A DNA stretch of 38,397 bases, from positions 1 through 38,397 of IMG/VR virus record IMGVR_UViG_3300042876_001059, one strand, 5' to 3'. Both the position numbers and the translations under genes were made by a program. The notes beneath the pieces are model-generated. The model had not been told where the DNA came from. It searched no databases and saw nothing but the letters and a program-made list of their open reading frames with translations. Shown here piece after piece: positions 7,996 to 15,654 of the stretch (positions are counted from its first letter, which is position 1; each line of letters begins with the position of its first letter). The DNA comes from a virus.

Positions 7996-9434
7996 CCGGC
8001 CTGCTCCTGGTGCTGGCCCTCGGCCAGCTGCCGAACTACGGCGTGGGCGCCGGCAGCTGCGGGCCCGGGAAGGCGGTGACCGCGCTCAACCGCGGCCGGC
8101 CGCCGACCTGCTCCGCGGTGACCGGGAGCGGCGCGGCGGGCCCGACCGGGCCCACGGGCCCCACCGGGCCGATGGGGCCGAGCGGCCCGCAGGGCGTGCA
8201 GGGGATCCAGGGAGTGCAGGGCCCGGCCGGAGCCGTCGGGCCCACGGGGCCGCAGGGGCCAGCAGGGCCGTCGGGCCCCAGCGGGCCCCAGGGCCCCGCG
8301 GGCGCCGACGGCGCGGCGGGCGCGACCGGTCCGGCCGGCCCGAGCGGGCCCTCGGGCCCGGCTGGCCCGGCCGGGGCCAACGCGACTCCGGCGGGCGCGT
8401 CGGGCGACCTCCAGACCAACAACGGTCTGGGCGGCTTCGGGGCCTACGCGGGCGCCAGCTGCGGCGCGCCCACCCTCCTGCGGGCCATCTCCTCGGCCGG
8501 TGGCGCGACCTGCGCCAGCCTTCGCCTGGACCAGCTGGCCAACCCGACGGGCGACACGGCCTTCACCTACCCATCGGGCGCCAAGCACCTGTGGACGTTC
8601 ACGGGCAGCACGGACAACGCCTTCAGCATCCACGGCGACGGCGCCTTCACGGGCGCAGGCGACCTGGTCCACATCCACAAGACCGGGACCGGCAGCTCGG
8701 CCGGCGCCGACGCGCTGCACGTCGAGGTGGACACCGACACCACGATGACGGGCCTGCGGGTCACGATGGCCAACGCCACCCGGGACGCCATCAACACCAA
8801 CGGCCTGGTGACGGCCGGCGGCTTCGTGGGCCCCCTCACCGGCACCGCCTCGACGGCCAGCGCCCTGTCGACCCCCGGCGCTGCCGGGCAGTTCTGGAAG
8901 AACGGGAACGTCTGGGCCGCCCCGGATTGGACCGACCTCACCGGGAAGCCGGGGACCTTCGCCCCGGTGGACGCCACGGCCTCGGTGACCGGGGGCATCC
9001 GCCTGACGGGCCAGCTCGGCGGGACGGCCACGAGCCCCACGGTGACGGGGGTCACCGGCGCGGTGGTGAGCCTCATCTCCCACGTCAACGGCACCCTGCC
9101 CATCGCCAACGGCGGAACCAACTCCTCCGCCACGCCCACCAACGGCGGCCTGGGCTACGGGACCGGTACCGCGCACGCCTACACCGCTGCCGGTACGGCG
9201 GGCCAAGTCCCGCGCTCGGCGGGCGCCGGGGCGCCGGTCTGGGTGGGCGTGCAGAGCTGCACGAGCTCGGCGACGACCACCTGCACCATCACGGTGGCCA
9301 GGTCGGGCTGCGCGCCGGTGTGCTCGATGACCACCAGCGTCTCGACCACCATGCGCGCCGCCACCAGCGGCACGACGCTGACCTGCACCTTCGGAACGTC
9401 GGGCACCAACACCTGCAACTGCTTTTGCCCCTAG
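7992..9434 (+). CDS. Collagen-like virion-cluster protein with signal-like N-terminus
   Basis: 480 aa. GTG start overlaps the previous stop. Residues 1-12 are hydrophobic ([12 protein letters not shown]), resembling a short secretion signal. Residues about 47-137 are uninterrupted Gly-X-Y triplets ([14 protein letters not shown] and onward), which predict a collagen triple helix. The C-terminal ~340 residues are Gly/Thr/Ser-rich beta-type sequence with motifs typical of phage fibres ([34 protein letters not shown]), ending in a Cys-rich tail. Known collagen-like phage proteins are fibre or head-spike components. Its place between portal and scaffold suggests a capsid or connector fibre. Low-complexity sequence makes homology hard to judge. 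Confidence 0.7.
   Translation: MTGLLLVLALGQLPNYGVGAGSCGPGKAVTALNRGRPPTCSAVTGSGAAGPTGPTGPTGPMGPSGPQGVQGIQGVQGPAGAVGPTGPQGPAGPSGPSGPQGPAGADGAAGATGPAGPSGPSGPAGPAGANATPAGASGDLQTNNGLGGFGAYAGASCGAPTLLRAISSAGGATCASLRLDQLANPTGDTAFTYPSGAKHLWTFTGSTDNAFSIHGDGAFTGAGDLVHIHKTGTGSSAGADALHVEVDTDTTMTGLRVTMANATRDAINTNGLVTAGGFVGPLTGTASTASALSTPGAAGQFWKNGNVWAAPDWTDLTGKPGTFAPVDATASVTGGIRLTGQLGGTATSPTVTGVTGAVVSLISHVNGTLPIANGGTNSSATPTNGGLGYGTGTAHAYTAAGTAGQVPRSAGAGAPVWVGVQSCTSSATTTCTITVARSGCAPVCSMTTSVSTTMRAATSGTTLTCTFGTSGTNTCNCFCP
8130..8378 (+). repeat. Collagen-like Gly-X-Y coding repeat
   Basis: About 28 tandem nine-base units encoding Gly-X-Y within the preceding gene, dominated by GPT, GPS, GPQ and GPA with two GVQ and one GIQ interruptions of the pattern near the start. 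Repeats of this type change length by slippage, so the fibre length may vary between isolates. Confidence 0.85.
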
Positions 9435-9453
9435 CGGGGCAGGGAGGAAGGAC

Positions 9454-10260
9454 ATGGCGGAAGGGAACGACTGGAAGGCCGGGCTGCCGGAGGAGCTGAA
9501 GGCGGAGCCCATGTTCAAGGACATCCCCGACGTGCCGACGCTGGCGAAGGTCGCTCGGGACCTCAACACCTACAAGGGCGCGAGCCTGCGCCCGCCGGGC
9601 CCGGACGCCTCGCCTGAGGCGCGCAAGGAGTTCGCCGAGAAGCTCGAGAAGCTGGCCCCCGGCGTGATGTACCTGCCGGACGACGAGGCGGCGCGGGCCG
9701 AGGTGGAGGCGCAGGCCTGGGGCAAGCTGGGCCGGCCGAAGGACGCCAAGGAGTACGCCCCGCCGAAGGACCTGGAGCTGCCCGCCGCCGCGCTCGAGGC
9801 GCTGCGCGCGGAGGCGGCGGAGGAGGGCCTGACCCGGAAGCAGTTCGAGGCCCGGGCGAAGCGGGTGGCGGCGGCGCTGGGGAAGTACTCGGCCGACGCG
9901 CAGGCCGCCCAGGCGGCCCTGAAGAAGGAGCTCGGCGGCGCCTACGGCGAGCGGATCGCCATCGCCGCGGCCACCGCGGAGAAGCTCGGCTTCCCCGAGG
10001 GCCTGGTGCAGGCCATCAAGGCGGGCGAGGTCGACCTGGCCACCTTCAAGGCCATCAGCGCCGTGGCCAAGGGCTTCGGCGAGAAGCCCATCGTGGGCCC
10101 GCAGGGCGGCGGCGCGCCGGGCCTGCTGACGCCCGAGGAGGCCCGGCTGAAGGCGGAGGAGATCGCCGCGAACCCCGCCTACTGGGACCCGAGCAAGCCC
10201 GAGCACGAGATGCTGAAGCAGAAGCGCCTGTCGCTGATGAAGCAGGCGTACCCGGACTAG
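9454..10260 (+). CDS. Scaffold-like head assembly protein
   Basis: 268 aa, ATG at 9454 preceded by AGGGAGGAAGG. The N-terminus has DWKAGLPEELKAEPMFKDIPDVPTLAK, followed by LGRPKDAKEYAPP, the signature of phage scaffolding proteins of T7/BPP-1-like podoviruses (conserved W..GLPEEL...P....I.D...LAK and LG.P.....Y). The middle and C-terminal regions are Ala/Glu/Lys-rich helices, and the last ~25 residues are basic and helical (HEMLKQKRLSLMKQAY), as expected for the capsid-binding end. Normally such genes directly precede the capsid gene; here they are separated by over 5 kb of lysis and fibre genes. Confidence 0.8.
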   Translation: MAEGNDWKAGLPEELKAEPMFKDIPDVPTLAKVARDLNTYKGASLRPPGPDASPEARKEFAEKLEKLAPGVMYLPDDEAARAEVEAQAWGKLGRPKDAKEYAPPKDLELPAAALEALRAEAAEEGLTRKQFEARAKRVAAALGKYSADAQAAQAALKKELGGAYGERIAIAAATAEKLGFPEGLVQAIKAGEVDLATFKAISAVAKGFGEKPIVGPQGGGAPGLLTPEEARLKAEEIAANPAYWDPSKPEHEMLKQKRLSLMKQAYPD

Positions 10261-10263
10261 CCC

Positions 10264-10665
10264 ATGCGACTGGCCCCCGGCGTCGATCTCTGGTCCGTCC
10301 GCCCCGAGCTCCTGGTCGTGCTCCAGGTGGCCGACGGCGTCTACCGCGACTTCGGCCGGCAGCTGCTCGTCACGAGCATCTACCGGCCGGGGCCCGGCCA
10401 GCTCCTCCACGGCCGCGGCTGGGCGGCGGACCTGCGGCTCCCCTCGAGGAGCGAGGTCGCGGCCGGGGCGCCCGAGGTGCCCCTCGAGCAGCTCGACGAG
10501 CGGGTGACCGGCGCGCTGCGCGCCGCGCTCGGCGGCACCAAGCCGGGCGGCCAGTGCGACGTGCTCCTCGAGCTGGGCCCGGAGGCGTCGGCCGGCTGGA
10601 CCGGTGCCCACATCCACGTGGAGTTCGACCCGATGCAGCACCCCGAGGCGAAGGCGGGCCTCTAG
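10264..10665 (+). CDS. M15-type peptidase, probable endolysin
   Basis: 133 aa, probable zinc D,D-/L-Ala-D-Glu-type peptidase cleaving peptidoglycan cross-links at lysis. The HxxxxxxD zinc motif is HGRGWAAD (H49, D56) and the second zinc histidine lies in HIHVEFD (H116 and H118), the layout of the M15/MEROPS MD clan. The preceding TSIYRP stretch matches the beta-strand before the first zinc ligand. No signal peptide is visible, consistent with release through the holin-like protein encoded nine bases downstream. ATG is three bases after the scaffold stop. Confidence 0.72.
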   Translation: MRLAPGVDLWSVRPELLVVLQVADGVYRDFGRQLLVTSIYRPGPGQLLHGRGWAADLRLPSRSEVAAGAPEVPLEQLDERVTGALRAALGGTKPGGQCDVLLELGPEASAGWTGAHIHVEFDPMQHPEAKAGL

Positions 10666-10673
10666 GAGAAGCC

Positions 10674-11246
10674 ATGATCCGACGAATCTTCCTGATGTTC
10701 GCGCTGGTCCTCTTCCCCGTCCTGGTGCTGGCGCAGGACGCCCCCGCGCCCACGCTGGACCTCGACCCCATCGCCCTGCTCTCGGCCTTCGTGCACGCCA
10801 TCCAGGGCGGCCAGTGGCCGGTGGCCGCGGTGCTGGTGCTGGTGGGCATCGTCTGGGCCGTGCGGAAGTTCGGGGTGAAGGCCTGGCCCTGGCTCTCGAC
10901 CTCCGAGGGCGGCACGGCGCTGGCCTTCCTGACCGCGGTGGCGGCCACCCTGGCGGCGGCCGCGCTGGTGCCCGGCGCGACCATCACCTGGGGCCTGGTG
11001 GGCTCCGCGGTGGCGGCGGCCTTCACCTCCATCGGCGCCTGGACGGGCGCGCGGCGCCTCCTGCGGATGTTCCTGCCGCTGGTCAAGAAGGTGCCCTGGC
11101 TCTACGGCGCCATCGCCTGGCTCTCGGGCGCCACCGTCGGCGACCAGGTCGAGGCCGGCGCGGCCGCGAGGGTGGTCCCGGTGCCGGCCGACATCTCCAT
11201 GGAGGAGGCGGCCCGCCGGCTGGCGGCGCCGCCCTCGGGCGGCTGA
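10674..11246 (+). CDS. Holin-like multi-span membrane protein
   Basis: 190 aa. ATG at 10674 with AGGAG upstream. An N-terminal signal or membrane segment (residues 4-20, RIFLMFALVLFPVLVLA) is followed by WPVAAVLVLVGIVWAV and two further hydrophobic stretches (ALAFLTAVAATLAAAALV and WGLVGSAVAAAFTSIGAW), then a short hydrophilic tail. Membrane topology and position right after the endolysin suggest a holin. The Ala-Gln after the first segment could be a signal-peptidase site, which would make it a signal-arrest or secreted-N-terminus protein. Stop overlaps the next start (TGATG). Confidence 0.6.
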   Translation: MIRRIFLMFALVLFPVLVLAQDAPAPTLDLDPIALLSAFVHAIQGGQWPVAAVLVLVGIVWAVRKFGVKAWPWLSTSEGGTALAFLTAVAATLAAAALVPGATITWGLVGSAVAAAFTSIGAWTGARRLLRMFLPLVKKVPWLYGAIAWLSGATVGDQVEAGAAARVVPVPADISMEEAARRLAAPPSGG

Positions 11247-11572
11247 TGCGCGGGCGGGTCCTGGCGGCGGGCCTGGCGGCCCTCTGGGCGGTGCGGGCGG
11301 CGGCGGGCGGGCCGCCGGTCCCGCCGCCGGACCATGCCCCCGTGGCGCTGTCCACCGGGGCGAGCTGGACCGCGCCGGCCGGCGGGGGCGTCTGCCTCGA
11401 CCGGCCGGCGGTCGTCTACCAGCTCGAGCGGCAGGCCTGGGACGAGGCGCGCCTCGCCGAGGCGAAGAGGCTGGCCGAGGAGCGGCCGCTGAAGGTGGTG
11501 GCGTGGTCGGCCGCCGCGGGATTCATCGTCGGCGGCCTGGCGGTCGCCATCGTCGCGGCTCGAAGCCGCTGA
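11246..11572 (+). CDS. Small membrane protein of the lysis cluster, spanin candidate
   Basis: 108 aa. The N-terminus is signal-like (residues 1-21, RGRVLAAGLAALWAVRAAAG). A Pro-rich stretch and a short charged helix (YQLERQAWDEARLAEAKRLAEERPL) follow, then a C-terminal transmembrane helix (VVAWSAAAGFIVGGLAVAIVAARS). A spanin or holin partner is possible because it follows endolysin and holin genes, but there is no lipobox Cys and no known family is recognised. Translational coupling to the holin gene supports a joint role. Confidence 0.5.
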   Translation: MRGRVLAAGLAALWAVRAAAGGPPVPPPDHAPVALSTGASWTAPAGGGVCLDRPAVVYQLERQAWDEARLAEAKRLAEERPLKVVAWSAAAGFIVGGLAVAIVAARSR

Positions 11573-11581
11573 GGGGTCATC

Positions 11582-14080
11582 ATGGCGCTGTCGAGCACGA
11601 CCACCAGGCAGACCTACACCGGCAACGGCGCCACGGCGGCCTTCGCCTTCACGATGCGGGTCGACCAGGCCTCCTGGCTGAAGGTCGACCTGGACGAGGT
11701 GGAGCAGGCCACCGGCTTCTCGGTGGAGCTCAACGCCGACCAGGGCGCCTCGCCGGGCGGCACGGTGACCTTCCTGGTCCCGCCGGGCGTCGGGGTGGCC
11801 ATCCGGCTGCGCCGGGCGGTGCCGCTCACCCAGGAGGCGACCTTCGGCCCCTACACGCGCTTCCCGGCGCAGACCGTGGAGCAGTCGCTCGACCAGGTCG
11901 TGATGGCCGCGCAGGACACGGCCTCGGATCTGGTCGACCTGAAGGCGGTGGTGACCAACGAGACCACCCAGGGTGCCGCCATCATCGCGCAGGCGCAGGC
12001 CAGCGCGGCCGCGGCGAGCGCGGCGTCGGCGCAGTCGGTGGCGGACTGGGTCTCGATCCCGGGGGCGGGTCGGGCCGAGCTCCTGAAGAAGCTCGCCGCG
12101 CTGAAGCTGACGGCCGGCCGGGTGACCTGGGTCGGCGACTCCATCACCGAGCAGGGCAAGACGGCCGGGCAGGGGTTCACGCACCAGCTCGAGCAGGCCT
12201 ACCAGGGGATCACCTACAGCAACCAGGGCGTGGGCGGGAACACGACGCTCGACGTCATCGCGCGGCTCCCCGCCATCACCGCCACGGCGGCGAACCTCTA
12301 CGTCCTGGCCATCGGGGTCAACGACGCCCGCTACAACGACGGCCGGGGCGCCACCACGGCGGCGGCCTACGTCGCCAACATGACCACCATCGTCAACGCG
12401 CTGAAGGCGGCCGGTGGCGACGTGGTCGTGCTCTCCATCTGGCCCACCTACGGGAAGGACCAGTTCGCCGCGCTCGGGCGCAAGGCCACCGACGACCGCT
12501 TCCGGGAGTGGAACGCCGCCCTGGAGACCTACTGCAAGGGCGCGGGCGTGCCCTTCGTCGACGCCTACACGCCGATCTCGAGGGCGGTCGGCCTGGGCAA
12601 CGTCACGACCCTGGCGCCGGACGGGGTCCACCCCGACTACAACGGCGCCGCCTACATCGGCACCGCTGGGGCCAAGCTCTACGCCGCCGCCATCCTGCGC
12701 GGCAGCGTGAGCCCGGCCGAGTTCGTGGCCATGCCGGCCCCGGCGGGCAAGGTCTTCTACAAGCTCGTGGTGCCCGACAACGGCGCCGCCAGCGACTGGA
12801 TCAGCGTCCAGAACCTCAACCCCGCCCCGGCCGCCGCCGAGTTCTACGCCTACTCCGGGAACCCGGCGGTGGACGTGACCAACCTCGTCGGGGCCTACAA
12901 CGGCGCCGCGGCGGGGTTCCTCAACAAGGCGGGCGACTGGCCGGCCGTGATCACCTTCAGCTCGGCGTCGTTCCTGACCTCGCTGCTCACCGTCATGCGG
13001 GGGCAGGCGCAGGGCATCCGGGCCTGGGAGCTCTACGTCTCGACCGACCCGGCGGCGCTCACCGACCCGAGCCATCCGACCTGGGTGCTCCACACCCGCG
13101 AGACCTCCACCGCCGCGTGGGCCAACAACCTCGCCCCCGCCAAGCGCCGCGGGGTCTTCTACCGGCTCCAGGTCGACAGCTCCAAGGGGAGCGACGGCAC
13201 GGGCGGTACCACCGGCATCTACGTCAAGGTGTCCAAGGTCTGGGGCGGGACGCCGCCGGTGCGCTGGGCGCACTTCAACGGCGTCGACCAGGACAAGCTC
13301 CGCGGGGACCTCATCTTCAGCGCGGCGGGTGGCAACGTCGCCAACGCGGGCGAGTACCTCAACAACGCGGCGAACACCTACCCCTACCATCTCGCCTGGG
13401 AGGCCGAGGACGACCACGCTTCGCTGGTGCTGGCCTCGGACGTGTCCGGCGGTGCCACGGCGCGCGGCATCAAGGCCTGGAGCCTCTACCGCTCCACGGA
13501 CCCGGCCTCGCTGACCGACGCGGCCCACTCCTCCTGGGTCAAGGTGGCCAGCGGCACGGGGGACCAGACCGTGCCCCTGGCCGGCGTGGCCCAGCCCATC
13601 GCCACCCTGACCCCGAACAGCACCACGCCGAGCGTGGCAGGGGGCAAGACCTTCGTCACCGCGAACACGGCGCCCACCACCATCACCGAGTTCACGGGCG
13701 GGGTCGATGGCCAGGAGGTGACGGTCATCGTCAACGACACGAACACCAGCTTCTCGTTCGTGGGAGGGGTCGGGAAGTTCCGGGGCAACGGGGGCCAGCT
13801 CTTCGCCGCGCCGCAGTACGCCTCGATCCGGGCCATCTACTCGGCCACCCTCGACCGCTGGCTGGCCATCCCCTCCTCGCCGGGCGTGGTGTCGGCCATC
13901 GACATCTCGGGGACGCTCAAGTTCGGCAGCGCCACGATGGTCAGCGCGGGCGCCGGCACGCCCGAGGGCGTCATCACGGCGCCGGTCGGGTCGATCTTCC
14001 TGCGGACCAATGGCGGCGCCGCCACCACGCTCTACGTGAAGGAGTCCGGGGCGGGCAACACCGGGTGGGTGGCCAAGTAG
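11582..14080 (+). CDS. Tail fibre with SGNH/GDSL hydrolase domain
   Basis: 832 aa. The N-terminal ~130 residues match the virion-anchoring head of T7-like tail fibres (TTTRQTYTGNGATAAFAF, then FGPYTRFPAQTVEQSLDQ). An Ala-rich coiled-coil link follows. The SGNH esterase domain (about 175-375) has WVGDSITEQ with S187, a GVGG oxyanion segment (216-219), GVND with N247, and DGVHPD with D347/H350, so all catalytic blocks are intact. Two similar C-terminal modules repeat WELYVSTDPAALTD and WSLYRSTDPASLTD, probably sugar-binding. The last ~40 residues (PEGVITAPVGSIFLRTNGG) match a common fibre tip. Known phage SGNH fibres deacetylate surface glycans during adsorption; that role is inferred here. Confidence 0.85.
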   Translation: MALSSTTTRQTYTGNGATAAFAFTMRVDQASWLKVDLDEVEQATGFSVELNADQGASPGGTVTFLVPPGVGVAIRLRRAVPLTQEATFGPYTRFPAQTVEQSLDQVVMAAQDTASDLVDLKAVVTNETTQGAAIIAQAQASAAAASAASAQSVADWVSIPGAGRAELLKKLAALKLTAGRVTWVGDSITEQGKTAGQGFTHQLEQAYQGITYSNQGVGGNTTLDVIARLPAITATAANLYVLAIGVNDARYNDGRGATTAAAYVANMTTIVNALKAAGGDVVVLSIWPTYGKDQFAALGRKATDDRFREWNAALETYCKGAGVPFVDAYTPISRAVGLGNVTTLAPDGVHPDYNGAAYIGTAGAKLYAAAILRGSVSPAEFVAMPAPAGKVFYKLVVPDNGAASDWISVQNLNPAPAAAEFYAYSGNPAVDVTNLVGAYNGAAAGFLNKAGDWPAVITFSSASFLTSLLTVMRGQAQGIRAWELYVSTDPAALTDPSHPTWVLHTRETSTAAWANNLAPAKRRGVFYRLQVDSSKGSDGTGGTTGIYVKVSKVWGGTPPVRWAHFNGVDQDKLRGDLIFSAAGGNVANAGEYLNNAANTYPYHLAWEAEDDHASLVLASDVSGGATARGIKAWSLYRSTDPASLTDAAHSSWVKVASGTGDQTVPLAGVAQPIATLTPNSTTPSVAGGKTFVTANTAPTTITEFTGGVDGQEVTVIVNDTNTSFSFVGGVGKFRGNGGQLFAAPQYASIRAIYSATLDRWLAIPSSPGVVSAIDISGTLKFGSATMVSAGAGTPEGVITAPVGSIFLRTNGGAATTLYVKESGAGNTGWVAK

Positions 14081-14150
14081 GGCGACCAGCGGTGGAAGTC
14101 CCCTGAACGCGGCATCGTGCGCCTTGACCGGTGGTGCTAGAACCGGCGGC

Positions 14151-14873
14151 ATGGCGCGCTGGTGCCTGATGGCGGCCGTCGCCGCGGTCCTGGGCTGCGG
14201 GGGCCTACCGAAAGAGGATTCGCCGCTTCCCGACGGACGGCCAGCGCTGATCGAGGCGCTTGTGGCTGCGGACGAGGGCCATGGTCGAGTGACCTGGGTC
14301 GGGGAGTCGATCACCGAGCAGGCCCAAAGCGGTCTCGGCTTCACGACCTACATCGAGCGCGCCTACCCGGGCGCCGTCTACTCCAACCAGGGGCTCGGCG
14401 GCAGCACCACCCTGAGCACCCTGGCGCGCCTCGACACCATCCTGGAGACCGAGGGGGGCCTCTACGTCCTGGCCATCGGCATGAACGACGCCCGCTACAA
14501 CGATTCCCGGGGAGCCACCACCGTCGAGGCCTACCTGGCCAACATGCGCCAGCTCGTCAACGGGCTCAGGTCCCGGGGCGCTCAGGTTGTGGTCGTCTCC
14601 ATGTGGCCCACCTTCAGCCGGGACCAGTTCGCGGCGCTCGGCCGCGAGGCAACCGACCGTCGCATGGTCGAGTGGAACGAGGCCGTGCACCGGATGTGCG
14701 CCGAGGAGCTGGGGGTGCCGTTCGTGGACGCCTACCCGCGGGTGGTTCAGGCGGTGGCCCAGCTCGGCGAGGACGCTCTGGTGCCTGACGGGGTGCATCC
14801 CGACTGGAATGGGTCGACGTTCGTGGGCACCGCCGGGCGCGAGCTCTACGCAAGGTCCATCCTGGGACATTGA
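14151..14873 (+). CDS. SGNH hydrolase lipoprotein, paralogue of the fibre domain
   Basis: 240 aa. N-terminal lipoprotein signal with lipobox VLGC (C16) predicts export and lipidation. The body is an SGNH hydrolase very close to the esterase domain of the adjacent tail fibre. Blocks are WVGESITEQ with S53, GLGG, GMND with N112 and DGVHPD with D213/H216. Block I has Glu where the fibre has Asp (GDS to GES); the Ser, Asn and His remain. ATG 14151 is preferred over TTG 14124 because the signal peptide starts there. The close match at base level suggests recent duplication. Inference: it could remove acetyl groups from the lysogen's own receptor. Confidence 0.75.
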   Translation: MARWCLMAAVAAVLGCGGLPKEDSPLPDGRPALIEALVAADEGHGRVTWVGESITEQAQSGLGFTTYIERAYPGAVYSNQGLGGSTTLSTLARLDTILETEGGLYVLAIGMNDARYNDSRGATTVEAYLANMRQLVNGLRSRGAQVVVVSMWPTFSRDQFAALGREATDRRMVEWNEAVHRMCAEELGVPFVDAYPRVVQAVAQLGEDALVPDGVHPDWNGSTFVGTAGRELYARSILGH

Positions 14874-14900
14874 CGGCTTGTCCAGCGGGTCCCGTAGCGT
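14870..14900 (+). promoter_or_regulatory. Repeated promoter-like element, copy B
   Basis: TTGACGGCTTGTCCAGC beginning at the stop codon of the SGNH lipoprotein gene, then TAGCGT at 14895-14900, exactly 24 bases from the T of TGA as in copies A and C. The next ATG is at 14909, only eight bases beyond the putative -10 box, with no Shine-Dalgarno, so a transcript from here would be leaderless or nearly so. Confidence 0.48.
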
Positions 14901-14908
14901 CCTGGGCA

Positions 14909-15478
14909 ATGCTCATCGCGCAACTGGCCCGGGCGCCCCTCGGCGAGCTCGCCCCACCGACCGAGTCGATTCCCTGGCTCTGGCCGGTGCTGGGGGCTGT
15001 CCTCTTCGTGGTCAGCGTGGTGGCCATCGTGGTCCTGGCCTACGAGCGGTGGAAGGCGGCCCAGGCCAAGGACGTGCGGCACCTCATCGGGGAGGACTGG
15101 ACCGGGGACGGCAGCCGGGAGCACCCCGGCCGCCGCGCCGAGCTGGCGCAGCTGGTGCGCGCGACCGTCCAGGAGTCCTTCACCGGGCGGGCCGAGGCAG
15201 ACGCCCACTTCAGGGCGGAGGCGCTCTCGTCCTACAAGACCGAGCTCTCCCGGGAGCTCTCGGCCCACGAGACCAGGGAGCGGGCCTACGTGGACAGCCT
15301 GCGGCAGCTCATCACCGAGAACACGGTGAAGGTCGAGCTCGCCCTGGCCGACGCCAAGCGCCTGGCGGTGCACGTCTCGGCGGAGTACCGCGACCTCTCC
15401 TCCCGGCTGGCGGCCGTCGAGGGCGAGCTGCGCGCGGTGAAGGCCCAGCTCGAGGACCTCCGTCGGGCCGGCGCCTGA
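14909..15478 (+). CDS. Single-span membrane protein with long coiled coil
   Basis: 189 aa. One strong transmembrane helix at about residues 21-45 (IPWLWPVLGAVLFVVSVV, then AIVVLAY) is followed by basic residues. A long Glu/Arg/Ala heptad-rich helix runs to the end (LSRELSAHETRERAYVDSL; LSSRLAAVEGELRAVKAQL). One span plus a coiled coil recalls an i-spanin, but the positive charges just after the helix argue for a cytoplasmic C-terminus, the opposite of Rz. ATG 14909 has no clear ribosome-binding site. It lies between repeat elements B and C. Function unknown. Confidence 0.55.
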   Translation: MLIAQLARAPLGELAPPTESIPWLWPVLGAVLFVVSVVAIVVLAYERWKAAQAKDVRHLIGEDWTGDGSREHPGRRAELAQLVRATVQESFTGRAEADAHFRAEALSSYKTELSRELSAHETRERAYVDSLRQLITENTVKVELALADAKRLAVHVSAEYRDLSSRLAAVEGELRAVKAQLEDLRRAGA

Positions 15479-15505
15479 CGGCCTGTCCAGCACCCCCACT
15501 ACGCT
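15475..15505 (+). promoter_or_regulatory. Repeated promoter-like element, copy C (before capsid)
   Basis: CTGACGGCCTGTCCAGCAC starting at the stop codon of the coiled-coil gene, then TACGCT at 15500-15505. It is identical to copy A over about 25 bases including the last codons of the upstream gene. It lies 150 bases upstream of the major capsid start, at the head of the longest intergenic stretch in the late region. Confidence 0.5.
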
Positions 15506-15654
15506 GAAGCCTACTGCCTGACAGGCGGGACTACCGGCCTCGCGCCGGCCCCACCTCCACCAGGTCGTCGAAGGCGCGGGCCCGGTGACCCGGACTACTC
15601 GCGGCGCGACGGGTTCACCACCCCATCGCCCGCTGAGTCGGGCAGGAGGCCCAC
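15479..15654 (+). other. Leader region of the capsid gene
   Basis: 176 bases with no convincing gene. It contains promoter-like element C at its start and small inverted repeats (GCCTGACAGGC at about 15516 and CCGGCCTCGCGCCGG at about 15534-15548). A clear AGGAGG at about 15644 precedes the capsid GTG. A long structured leader is plausible for the most highly expressed gene. Confidence 0.4.

Noticed and set aside
8130-8378. CRISPR array or satellite repeat
   Set aside because: The nine-base periodicity is the coding pattern of collagen-like Gly-X-Y triplets in frame with a gene. No CRISPR repeat-spacer arrays were seen anywhere.
11582-14080. Diversity-generating retroelement acting on the fibre
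   Set aside because: No reverse transcriptase gene or template/variable repeat pair is visible in the window, although BPP-1-like phages can carry them.
14124-14150. TTG start and a TTGACC/TAGAAC promoter just before the SGNH lipoprotein
   Set aside because: The ATG at 14151 gives a proper signal peptide, and the two boxes are only eight bases apart, too close for a sigma70 promoter.
6000-14344. Long left-going open frames opposite portal, scaffold and fibre genes
   Set aside because: Same reason: shadows of real genes, with composition unlike any real protein in the window and no ribosome-binding sites.
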